Below, one piece after another: positions 1 through 9,847 of a stretch of DNA of 64,000 nt. Position 1 is the first letter of the stretch; each line of letters begins with the position of its first letter. Position numbers and translations under genes: made by a program. The notes below the pieces were generated by a model. The model worked only from the letters and a program-made list of their open reading frames with translations, searched no databases and was not told the DNA's origin. The stretch covers positions 1,736,001 to 1,800,000 of the forward strand of contig JASISA010000027.1 in NCBI GenBank assembly GCA_031771865.1, in the 5' to 3' direction. Source of the stretch: Nothophaeocryptopus gaeumannii (Eukaryota > Ascomycota > Dothideomycetes > Mycosphaerellales > Mycosphaerellaceae).

Positions 1-1160
1 ATTCCAGAGGTTGAATTCGATGAGCTGTTCCAGCTGTCAGCTGAGCGCAAACAAAGGCTCAAGGACGTTGGGTGCTTCAAAGTGAAAGGTGTCATTCCAC
101 AGAAGCAAGCAGATCAGTGGTTCGTAGAGCTCAAGAACTATGTTGCGAAGAATAGGGGATCGATCACAGGCGAGTACTTCGATGTCGTTAGTGAGGCACA
201 GCTAACGGTCTTTCAGGCTGGCCTTCAGAGACGCCATTCATTCTCAATTTGTACTGGTCGCCGTCTCAGATGGCGGCGCGGTCGCATCCAAACACGTTGA
301 AGCTGAGTCGCGAGCTGAACAGCTGGTGGCACAACGTTGAGGATGAGAAATGCTGCGAGCCTCTGTCGTATGCGGATGGTGTCCGAATACGGCCTCCAAG
401 GGTGGACTTCTTCGGTCTCGGTCCTCATATCGATGCCGGTAGTCTTGCGCGTTGGACCGATCCTATTTATCAGTCTTACTACTCGGCCATATTCTCCGGT
501 AAGCCTGAGGAGATGGACAACTACGACTTGAGCCTGCGAAAGGATGCCAATCAAGCAGCCTTTGACGGCGCTGCTCACTCCACTGTCTTCAGATCGTTCC
601 AAGGCTGGACAGCGCTCTCGTCTGCGGCTCCCGGAGAAGGTAGTCTAATGCTACTGCCCGAAGTCAAATGGACCATGGCATATGTCCTCCTGAGGCCGTT
701 CTTCAAAGCTCCAGCAGACGACGATGACATCCCGGACGCTTCGAAGTGGTCGTTCGATGGCGAGACAGCTTGGTTTCCTGGTACGTGGAAAGAAGATAGC
801 CAGAATCTGAGCCCATCTTCCCACCCGCACCTTCGTATGAAAGAATGCATGGTGCCAATACCAGCGATGGAGCCCGGTGACACAATCTGGTGGCACGCTG
901 ACATGTGCCATGCGGTCGAGGTTGAGCACAATGGAGAGCATGAGGCCTCGGTCGCCTACATTGCCGCGACTCCATCGACGGAGCAGAACAAGAAGTACAT
1001 GAAGCAACAGTTGCTAGACTTCTTGGACGGCATCACGCCTCTCGACTTCCGGAGTGACCGCGTGGCGAGTGAGAAGGACCTGGTGGGATACCCTGGTGAA
1101 GCTGGGATTTTGAGCGAGGAGGGACGGAAGGCGATGGGATTCGGGTTGATTCAGGCATAA
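1..1160 (+). CDS. DUF1479-family Fe(II)/2-oxoglutarate oxygenase-like protein, 5'-truncated
   Basis: The frame is open from the first base, so the true start lies outside the window; about 371 residues remain. Exon 1 runs to 186 and exon 2 from 231 to the stop. The 44-base intron (GTTAGT...AG) restores a continuous frame across the family's Y-W-S-P-x-Q segment, which is why I join the two open frames. An H-x-D pair (GPHIDAGS) and a distal His (WWHADMCHAVE) fit the cupin metal triad expected of DUF1479 proteins (YbiU-like), a family with no firmly established substrate. Known of the family: double-stranded beta-helix oxygenase fold, bacterial and fungal members. Inferred: cytosolic, oxidative catabolism. 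It lies upstream of an MFS transporter on the same strand. Family assignment is confident; the reaction is unknown. Confidence 0.85.
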
Positions 1161-2288
1161 GCTAGCCAGCCATGGGTCGTGCTGGATCGTCTGTCACGTG
1201 CTGAGGACTAAAAGACATGTCGTCGGCTCTAGTGACATCTTCAAGCGCAGGCCACGTGGAGGTCGAAGGATGTTCACGTGTCCGGAACGGCGCGTCTGAC
1301 ACTGTGGAAGCCTCATACGCAATAAAAGGCCTAAGACATGGACGTCAGTGTGCAGAGATAGGACTACCATCGGACATCGGCTCACTGCCAAGCAAAGAAG
1401 AAGCTTGTTTATGCAAGGCATGTTCCGACTCCGATGACCTCGGCTGTTAAATATGCACAACCCGGATCAACCTGCATGCAAAGGAAGATGCGGAAGCCCA
1501 GGAGCTGCCAAGGATGGTGATAATCATGGTCTCGATTTGCGAATCAGATTGATGAGTATCTTGTGGGATCCTGGTGCGCGGATAGAAGAAGCTGCTATCG
1601 CAGACCGGCTCTGACTCCCAGGACAAGAGGGCCATCACGAACGGATGACGGTGTTTGCCTCTCTTCCTACCGATACTGTATCAAACACGAGGATAAAAGG
1701 GCTTTTATGCAGGCTTGTGCGCTTGTGCCCATCGTCATGGAGACAGATTCGTGCGACCATCTACCGCCCAAATGTGCCACTGTACTATCTCTTCATGCAA
1801 GTGGCAATGCTAGACGCGGACTTAGCATCTTCACCGCCCCGACAATGCCCTTGAAACGGAAAAGTCTTCTCTTCCTCAAAAACGACCTACTACTTACTGA
1901 GCACCTGCTGCCCTGTTCGTGCAGTGTGCCAACCACCATTTACACTTTTATACCACATGTCCCTGGCTTGAACCCACTGTACAGTATCGCCCAAAACGAA
2001 CGCCCAAAGTCTGATTGTTCACCACACAGTGCATCTTCCCGCGTTTCAGACTGTTCGATCATCCAACGTCCGGCAAAGCGTGCCGATTCAGTTGGCCGGC
2101 GCAGAAGGGAGTGTGAAGCTGTCGCACAAGTGTACAAACGGAGCCCCAACGACGACAGAGAACATCAAGACCATCAAGAACGAGCGACTTTCTTCTGGTG
2201 AGGACTCCCTGGCCTCAAAGATCAACCTTCCGATAGTAAGCTTGTGAAATTCGACGAGCATCGTGCAAGCATCTCGCTGTCTCACGCC
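1161..2288. other. Intergenic region, promoter of the MFS transporter gene
   Basis: About 1.1 kb without a convincing gene. It carries three CACGTG hexamers close together at 1195, 1253 and 1275. Open frames in the 1560-2200 part have unconvincing composition and no recognisable domain. Confidence 0.6.
1195..1280. promoter_or_regulatory. Cluster of three CACGTG (E-box-type) hexamers
   Basis: Three exact copies of the palindrome CACGTG lie within 86 bases, just after the stop of the DUF1479 gene and about 1 kb before the transporter start. CACGTG is the core recognised by bHLH and bZIP-type regulators in fungi. Its use here is inferred only from clustering. Confidence 0.35.
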
Positions 2289-4394
2289 ATGGCGGAAGCC
2301 GGCAACGACAAGGACATCGAGGCGGGCACGCCCAAGCCCATACCCCATTTCAAACAGGTCCTCGACCAAGCTGGTGTCACTGAGGAAATCATCAACTGGC
2401 AGTATGAAGGCTCCGGGACGGAAGAGGATCCGTACGTCGTCGTATGGATAGCTGACGACCCTCGAAATCCTATGCTCTACGGCGAGCTGAAGAAATGGAG
2501 TTTGACCATGCTGGTAGCTCTCGCGACGCTGGCTGTGGCCTTTGTGTCCAGCGCATTCTCTGGAGGCACACGAGAGATTATCACCCAGTTTGGAGCAAGC
2601 CAAGAGTTGGTCACTTTGGGTATCTCTCTGTTCGTCTTGGGCTTCGCAATCGGACCTCTACTGTGGGCGCCATTGTCCGAACTGTTCGGGAGACAAATTC
2701 TGTTCACTACTACATACTTCGGATTGACCGCATTCAACGCAGGAGCCGCAGGATCTCAGAACATCTGGACGGTCATCATTTTACGATTCTTCGCAGGCGC
2801 CATCGGCTCGAGTCCGCTCACCAACGCTGGAGGTGTCATCGCGGACATGTTTCCTGCAAGAGAGCGTGGTCTAGCCATGTCTTTTTTCGCTGCCGCGCCA
2901 TTCATGGGACCGGTAAGCCACCAGACGCTACAATGCATTTGTTCTCCCGGAACTTCACTGACATCCTGTTTCACAGGTGATTGGCCCCATTGTCGGTGGC
3001 TTCGTTGGCCAGACGATCGGATGGAGGTGGATCCAGGGTGTGATGGCAATTTTCACTGGCGTTCTCTGGATTGCTGGTACCATTCTGATCCCGGAGACCT
3101 ACCCCCCTGTCATCCTACGCAAACGAGCCAAGAAGCTCAGCAAGCTCACAGGCAAAGTCTACCGTAGCCGTGGTGACATCCAGCAGGGACCTACGACCGT
3201 CACCGAAATCTTCAAAACTTCACTTGGACGGCCGTGGGTCCTGCTCTTCCGCGAGCCGATCGTCTTTCTACTATCAATTTATATGGCTATCATCTACGGA
3301 ACTCTCTACATGTGCTTCGGTGCATTTCCGATCGTTTACCAACAAGGACGAGGCTGGAGTCCTGGTATCGGAGGACTTGCGTTCCTCGGGGTCGCAGTGG
3401 GGATGCTCATGGCAGTCGCGTACAGCGTATGGGACAACAAGCGATACGCGAAAATTAGTGATGAGCACAAAGGCTTCGCACCTGCCGAGGCTCGTCTACC
3501 TCTTTGTATGGTTGGGTCTATCGCCGTACCTATTGGACTCTTCTGGTTTGCTTGGACGAACTATTCCTCGATCCATTGGATAGGTGAGCTTACCCATCCA
3601 ACTTTCACATAACAGCTCCGGCTAACACACTCCTAGTATCTATCATGGCCGGTGCGCCCTTTGGTTTCGGCATGGTCTTGATTTTCCTCGGCATCATGAA
3701 CTACCTGATCGACTCGTACACGATCTTCGCAGCTTCAGTCTTGGCCGCCAACTCCGTCCTGCGATCACTGTTTGGTGCTGCGTTCCCACTCTTCACCACT
3801 CAGATGTTCCACAATCTTGGAATCCACTGGGCTTCATCCATTCCAGCCTTCCTGGCTCTGGCTTGCGTACCATTTCCCTTCTTGTTCTACAAATACGGCG
3901 CCTCTATCAGAGTCAAGTGCAAATACGCAGCTCAGTCCGACAAGTTCATGAGACAGATGCAAGGCCAAGTTCTCGACGAAGACGACGAAGAAGACAAGAA
4001 GAAGCAAGATGCATTCCGCTCAGAATCCGAAACAGCTGTAGAGGAACCGACAGATACAGATGAGAAGCCTGACGAGAAGGCTGAGGACCCAGAATCTTCC
4101 ACCGACCTGGATCGCATCGAGAGCCGACAAGCACGCGGAAGAAGCCGGAGAGAAGAGGAGGAAGAACGTCGTGAGTCTTACCATGACTCGGATGCGGATG
4201 ACGATGAGCCGCAATTCGCGCCTATCGTGCCCACGAAGTCGAGGAATAATGGCCGTATCGAGACGTCTTACGGTTATGAGAACAGTCCTTTCGACCTGGA
4301 TCGCGTGAACACGAGCCAGAGCTTCAGGGGGAGCACAAGTCGTTCACGAGCGGGCTCTCGGGCCAGTTCGGTGTCGAAGAAGAGCAGGAGATGA
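2289..4394 (+). CDS. MFS drug/polyamine:proton antiporter (DHA1 family)
   Basis: Three exons: 2289-2912, 2977-3583 and 3637-4394, with introns of 64 and 53 bases (GTAAGC...CAG; GTGAGC...TAG with a GCTAACAC branch site); 662 residues. The ATG at 2289 is chosen because the upstream extension of the frame starts only at GTG; it has a good context (CCATGG). A soluble N-terminus of about 75 residues is followed by twelve-helix MFS sequence. The [19 protein letters not shown] stretch, the A-type loop signature of Tpo1/Flu1/Mdr1-like DHA1 exporters, lies near residue 125. The central loop is basic. After the last helix a charged tail of about 160 residues runs from an acidic [10 protein letters not shown] block to a Ser/Arg-rich end, longer than usual for the family. 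Inferred role: plasma-membrane efflux of toxic compounds or polyamines. Substrate unknown. Confidence 0.88.
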
Positions 4395-4478
4395 TGAACA
4401 GCACAAGAAGCATTTGATACCCAGTCATTGGAATATGTTTAGCAAGCGAGGAGTCCGGGGAAGAAAGGTACCCCAGTA

Positions 4479-4513
4479 ATGAGCATGAGCATGAGCATGA
4501 GCATGAGCATGAG
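4479..4513. repeat. (ATGAGC)n hexanucleotide microsatellite
   Basis: Nearly six uninterrupted copies of ATGAGC lie in the 203-base gap between the convergent transporter and monooxygenase genes, probably in the transporter 3' UTR. Such tracts vary in copy number between strains. Confidence 0.9.
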
Positions 4514-4597
4514 ACATGTACAGATAGTGTAATGATACAGCATCTACATGAAAGAAGAACTAATTGACCACTACCCAGTCTCCATGACTGTTCAATC

Positions 4598-6203
4598 TTA
4601 GACTGCACTCGGCCACAACGACTGGAAACTTTTCGACCTATCTCGCACCGGAATTTGTTTCCCAGGAGCAGGCCACTTATACCTACTCCCCGGATGATCA
4701 TCCCTCAACCTCGGCCCCTTCCCATCCCCCAAATAATTCTCTCTAGTCGTCTTCCCCTCCGCTGCCACAGGATCCCAAAACACTCCTCGCTTCTTCAACT
4801 CCGGAATCAACAGCCGAATCACGTCTTCGAAATCTGTAGGACAGATCGCATACGAAACATTAAATCCATCTACTCCTGCCTCATCCACCCATCTCTGCAG
4901 TTCATCCGCCACCGTTGTTGGGGAGCCTATCGTCTTCGGATGTGGACCTCCTAGGGCTAATTCGCTTGCGACTCGTTGCTGCGTCCATTTTATTCCATCG
5001 GATCCGGGGATCGTTTTCTTCCATGCCGAAACGACGGATTGGATGGCCCCAGGTCCGTCGAATTCGAAATCGGCGTCGTCGGCGTAGGGGCCTAGGTCGG
5101 CGTTTGTCCAGCCTCCGAAGAGGGCGAGGGAGCCTTCGAGGTCGGCGTAGGAGAGGTATTCTTCGTATTTGGCCTGAGCGAGGGCGTCCGTCTCGGCGAC
5201 GATTATGAGCATTCCGACGATGGTTCTGATCGAGTCTGGGGAGCGGCCGTGGAGTTCTTGAGCCATTCGTTTTACGTCGGTGACGGTGTTGCGGACGGTG
5301 TCGATGTCCATGCCTGGGATGAACATTACTTCTGCATTTGCTGTTGCGAAGGGTTTCCCATCCTTCGACGCTCCCGCCTGGAAGATAAACGGTGTTCGTT
5401 GCCTCGACGGTTCTACTATATGTGGTCCTGCGACGTTGAAGTATTTCCCAGAATGATTGATGTGGCGGACACGGCCAGGAACAGTATATTGTTCCGTCTT
5501 GAGATCCATTACAACTGCATCATCTCTCCAAGACCCTTCGAGGAGGGAGTAGATGACTTGCATATACTCCTTCGCAATCTCATACCTCTCCGCATGAGCA
5601 ATCTGCCCCTCGAGACCCAAGTTGCGGGCGGCGGATGTTAGGTAGCTGGTCACGATATTCCACGCTACCCTCCCATTCGTCAGATGATCCAACGTACTAT
5701 ACCGTCTCGCCAACAAAAACGGCGGTTCATACGTCGTGCTCGCCGTAATCCCAAAAGAGAGGGTTTTCGTCACAGCCGCCATGGCCGCTATAGGTAGTGT
5801 AGGATCTGATATGGGAAATTGGGCGGCTCCTGGTAAGGCAGCTTCGATGTTGCCGGGGCCTTTGTAGACGTCGTAGATTCCTAGCATGTCGGCTATGAAG
5901 ATGCCGTGGAAGTTTCCGTCGAGAAGTTTGGCGAGGGAGATCCAGTATTGGATGTCTTTGTAGTTTTGGGTATGGTTGAGGGGGTGTTTCCAGAGGCCTG
6001 CGAGGGTGGTGATCAGTAGTTGTATGTTATTCGGTTGAGTGTGTGGGAAGGGATGGGATGTTACTGGCTGCTACGTGACCTGGACTGCTCATTGAGAAGG
6101 CATTGAGGATCCATTTCTTTTGAGGTTGATCGTTGATACCATTGGTGCCATGTGTGCCGTTTGTCCCATTCGTGCCATTGAATTGAGGTCCTGCGTCGCC
6201 CAT
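4598..6203 (-). CDS. FMN-dependent monooxygenase, NtaA/SnaA/DszA (luciferase-like) family
   Basis: Two exons: 6203-6065 and 5997-4598, joined across a 67-base intron; 512 residues. Exon 1 has a short open frame. It is recognised by its family N-terminus KKWILNAFSM...SPGH, which continues in exon 2 as SLWKHP...NYKDIQYWISLAKLLD. Further family signatures are GIFIADMLGIYDVY, SYLTSAARNLGL and RHINHSGKYFNV. The family uses FMNH2 supplied by a separate reductase and O2 to attack sulfonates, sulfones, aminopolycarboxylates or ketones. The N-terminus carries a short Asn-Gly-Thr repeat (NGTNGTNGTHGTNG), probably disordered. It is convergent with the MFS transporter. Substrate not predictable from sequence. 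A TIM-barrel flavoenzyme call is secure; the exact splice site is slightly less so. Confidence 0.87.
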
Positions 6204-6589
6204 GTTTGATTAACGATGGGACGTTTCCTGATGTGTTCAAGATTGGGACTGAATGTGAGGTGGCGTTGAGTACAGTCCTTCAAGCATGTCGTCTCGATTG
6301 CCGTGTTGGGAAACTGGCGGAGCTCGTGTATCCCACGAAGCACGCCATAGCTTTCCACCATTACCTCACGAACTCTCTTGAGTTCTGATACAGGGACACT
6401 GCGACGACTATCATTCGGTAAACTTGCTCAGATTAATCGATACAACGATGCCTCTGCCAATCTTGATCTTCATCAATGCCAGCTCCAAACCGGACGACTC
6501 TCCGAGTATCCAATGCAGTAGCACAATCCAGCTTTTATACCAATGCTCTCAAGACGACGCCCACACACTCTCATCAAGCCCAGTGTCAG
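6204..6589. other. Intergenic, upstream of the monooxygenase gene
   Basis: 386 bases between two minus-strand genes, presumably the monooxygenase promoter. No recognisable element or gene seen. Confidence 0.6.
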
Positions 6590-7862
6590 CTAGATGCCTA
6601 CTGCCTGAAGCGTCTCCCGCACATCTTGCGCATCCATAGTATCCTCATCAGAATCCTCGTTCAACACATCAACAGCATCTTCCCTCTTTGCAGCATCCCT
6701 GACTACTATGTGAGGTAACTTTACCGCAGAATCTTCACTTTTCATCCCAAAATCACGGGATACCTGTACCGTACTCCCACTGGGGAAACCAAAGTTCGCC
6801 ATTCCGCTGCCGGCATCATCAAACCCCTTCTCTCCATCTCTGTTGGTGATGGGAGTCCTTGTGGGAAGTATCGCGCCGCTATCTCGAGCATGCGTCTTTT
6901 GACCGAACTGTGTTGTTCTTATCTTCCCACAGTACCGGTGAGATTGGGAATGGTCCATCTGGCATCGAAGCGCAACTTGGCGGCCATCAAGGCAGGATCG
7001 GCGCGGTACAAAGACTCGACAGAGCCCCTGTACGCTCCGCTTTCGTCGAGGTGAGCTAGGTATTGTAACAGTGTTGCCTCCGTCTCTCTGCGCGGTAGTT
7101 TGCATGCGTCGATGGGTTCGTAGATCGCTGCGTCAAGGTCGATGCGGATCTTGTCTGTAGAATCGTAACACCACGACAAGACTTTCTGGTTTAGGCCGAG
7201 GCTGCGAAAGGTTTGGTTGCTTCGTATTCTAACAAGGCATAGGACGATGTCTCGCCGGGCCGCTGTTGATGGAGAGTTCGTTTGGACGTTAGTTCGCTCG
7301 GCAACGGGTACGTTGTAGTCTACGTATAGCTTCTGGACGAGAAACGCATGGAGTCGCCAGGCTGTTGGTGACAGGAACTTGTATCTGAGATGATTCTTTC
7401 CCTCTCGGAAATAAGGGAGTAGTTGTTCTGATACTATCTCGAGGCACGCCGCTGAGGGGCATGTAGCATCCTCGTAGGTGGGCGGAAGCGTGGTGTTCTC
7501 GGCGGCGCCAGAGCGTGGATTATCTTCTCGCAGGCCAGAGTCTTGTTGCTCTTTGGAGTTTGCGGCACCCACGATCGTTGACGGTTCTCCGAGATTTATC
7601 TCATCTGTGAATCGAGAAGTGCCTGGAGTGGTCGGTTGATATTGGTTGTTGGCAGCTGTCGATTTTGCGTATGCGATGAGGATGTCGATTGCACTGTGCG
7701 TGAGACATTTTCACGACAGTAACATGCAAAAAGTTTTCTTACGGATGACATTCCAAAGGTATCTGACAGGTACAGTGTTTTCGGAGAGTCAGCGCTGCCC
7801 GGCAGACCGACATCAATGGGCCGGTTGCCGTAGCGGAGGGCGAGCGTGGTATCGCCTGTCAT
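6590..7862 (-). CDS. Hypothetical protein, four-exon model
   Basis: I do not recognise this protein. The proposed model joins 7862-7812, 7762-7743, 7693-6936 and 6882-6590 (introns of 49, 49 and 53 bases), 373 residues, total length divisible by three. The large exon and the last exon are the firm part; their join reads through TDSGAILPTRTP. The large exon's frame contains no ATG near its 5' end (the apparent Met near 7572 is GTG), so an upstream exon is required. A GTAAGA donor and CACAG acceptor, with a 20-base exon and a 51-base first exon, give the only consistent start I found; the first donor (GTCGGT) is weak. The middle carries a PPTY sequence, a possible WW-domain ligand. The C-terminus is acidic. 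No membrane segment or known domain is visible. Confidence 0.45.
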
Positions 7863-9108
7863 AGGAGCGCTCGATATATACACACTGTGTTCATGTAAGA
7901 TATCGATGGCCTGTACGGTTTTGCATGTGAAATCGGCACTATTGCACTCCTTGATAACTTGAGGTTCCTGGGTGCGGAGACGGAGACGTAAATGTAACGT
8001 ACATGTACTGTTGAATTGATTACGTAGTTCTAATGCGCACACTGACCTCACCTCGCCTTCTTTTGCGCTTGCCTGCAATTCGAGGGAGGTTGCATTCACA
8101 ACGAATATTGCTCTCTAACTTGAGCAGAGCAAGTTTGAGCACGAGTCCTCGGGAGATTGGAACGGAGAGTAGCAACAGAGGGACTGAAGATCCACGAAAG
8201 GAGTGAAAATCAGATTCGAAACGAGTTGAATAGAGTCAAGAGCGGGAGAATAGAGGGCGCAGAGAGGCAGAAAGGGGCAGAAAGAGAAGAGAGTGGAAGA
8301 AAAGATAACTCAAGGGGAAGAGTCAGGGAATTAGAGGAGAAAGGAGGGGAGTAGAGCAATGAAGAGATCGAAGGAGAAGTTAGAGGCTTGAAAGGGGAAG
8401 TAGGAGAGCGCAGGAGGCGTTTATAGACTCGAGGGGAAGGTTGAAGGTCATAAGAGACAAGCTTAGAACGTTTTGTCAAGTTAGGTTCGCTTACCTAGAC
8501 TTTGGCGTTGAAAGTCTTAATCCCTCAGAAAACCATGTCTTGGCGCTGTGCTAGGTGTTAGCAGCTACGAAGGATGCGGACTCATTTATAGAGGTTGAGC
8601 GAAGGTGAGAACGATACGCGGTTGTCCAGCCAGCCCGGGGCTATCCGCGAACCCATATGTTGATCGCAACAGCTGCCGATACTGTTTTCCATCTCTCTTC
8701 AGCCCAGCATAAGCCCATATGTACGATAAGTTTGATCCCCAGTCTTGCAGATTGACGCGGAATAGTTGCTAATTGTAGAGTATATAGTAGGTCGAGCACA
8801 AATTTAGGAAATCAAAAATCGAAATGGCAGATGTACGATATCGATCTATCTCTGTGTTTTTCGATGCGTCCGAGCAGTTGAGCAGTGTACTGACCATATA
8901 TAGCTCAGCGAATCCGAGAAGCGTTCCGCGGTGATGTCCTACATCGTCGCCGGCTTGTAGTGTGGCACGGAGCTAGCCGTAGCCCTCATCGTGCTCGGCT
9001 TGGCGAAGTAGTGCTTCGGTTGGAATCGCAAGGTACTACTTTCTTCTGAACGAGTTAACCCACTTAACAAAACAGCGTTCATCTCAACCTGCCTTCAATT
9101 GATCAATC
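7863..9108. other. Intergenic region with purine-rich tract
   Basis: About 1.2 kb without a confident gene. It contains a long purine-rich stretch (separate entry). Near 8824 there is a 21-codon mini-frame created if a GTACGA...ATATAG intron is removed; it ends at TAG and I do not support it. Confidence 0.5.
8150..8425 (+). repeat. Strand-asymmetric purine (GA)-rich tract
   Basis: Over roughly 275 bases the + strand is overwhelmingly A and G, with irregular GAGA/GGAG units and few pyrimidines, while flanking DNA is balanced. Open frames inside it translate to low-complexity Glu/Arg/Lys or, in reverse, Ser/Leu/Pro, so coding is unlikely. Homopurine tracts can form triplex structures or nucleosome-poor promoter regions; that function is inference. 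Confidence 0.6.
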
Positions 9109-9468
9109 ATGCAGATGCACATTCCACTAACATATAAATATAATGATAAAATCCTCGACCTGCTGAACCAACGAGTACGTTCCATGATCCCATGCTCGAT
9201 GATATGAACTGACCTTGAAACAGCTCCCAGCTCGGCGCGCAGAGGAGGGCGAAGCGGCCGGACCTCCAGGCGGAGGATTGGATGGTGCTGGAGAGGGGGA
9301 GATTGAGGCAGCGGTGCCGGATGATCCGTTTCCCGTCGACCGCCACCTCCAAATGCCTGGCGCAGTAAGTCTACCTCTCCTGCACCACATGCAAGTGATA
9401 ACTAATCACGCATGCAGTGGATCGAGTTGGACGACCTTGCTCCTGGACCTTGGGCCCGTGACGCTTGA
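9109..9468 (+). CDS. Small three-exon hypothetical protein (85 aa)
   Basis: Three short exons, 9109-9174, 9224-9364 and 9418-9468, are separated by introns of 49 and 53 bases. The introns have near-consensus signals: GTACGT...CAG with an ACTGAC branch, and GTAAGT...CAG with ACTAATC. Both sit in phase 0 and the frame stays open to a TGA, which is why I accept the gene although each exon is small. A second in-frame ATG is two codons downstream. The product is acidic, with a Gly/Ala/Glu-rich middle (GPPGGGLDGAGEGEIEAAVP) and a C-terminus ending WIELDDLAPGPWARDA. It has no signal peptide, no Cys and no known domain. It sits alone between the purine tract and the 3' end of a Zn2Cys6 gene. Function unknown. 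Confidence 0.5.
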
Positions 9469-9847
9469 GCGGCCTTATTCTTCTGCTGACACTTCCGATA
9501 CCTCACATGAGAGTGGTCGTCCTTGCTCAAAGGACAGACAGGCAAAGAGCCCTTCAAGAGAATTATTGTATTCTCAGCGGGTACTGTTCCCCTCGCTAAC
9601 TATGCAATCATACACACCATTCTATCATGCAACCCAGATGTACATTCAAGCCGGTCTGTCCTCCATCTCTCTCGTGGCAGACTGATCATCACACCAGAAA
9701 CCCAGTCCCGTAGAACTCCATCTTTCGCATCCTCAAGGCCAAACATGGCCTCTCGGCGCCGCAGCCTTTAACCTCACACCCATAGCACTCAAAGTCAAGC
9801 CCTTATGTTTACTCGCATACATGCTCTCCAATTCCATCAATGGCGGA
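9469..9847. other. Intergenic, convergent 3' ends
   Basis: 379 bases between the small gene and the 3' end of the Zn2Cys6 regulator gene. Nothing recognisable seen. Confidence 0.6.

Noticed and set aside
1563..2201. 212-codon plus-strand open frame
   Set aside because: No ATG-based start with good context, no domain, mixed composition; it lies in the transporter promoter.
7560..7575. Apparent N-myristoylation start (M-G-A-A-N-S) of the unknown gene
   Set aside because: The initial codon is GTG, the frame stays open upstream and reads as protein, so this is internal sequence.
8824..8970. Two-exon mini-gene starting ATGGCAGAT with a GTACGA...ATATAG intron
   Set aside because: It yields only 21 codons before TAG; no further splice restores a frame.
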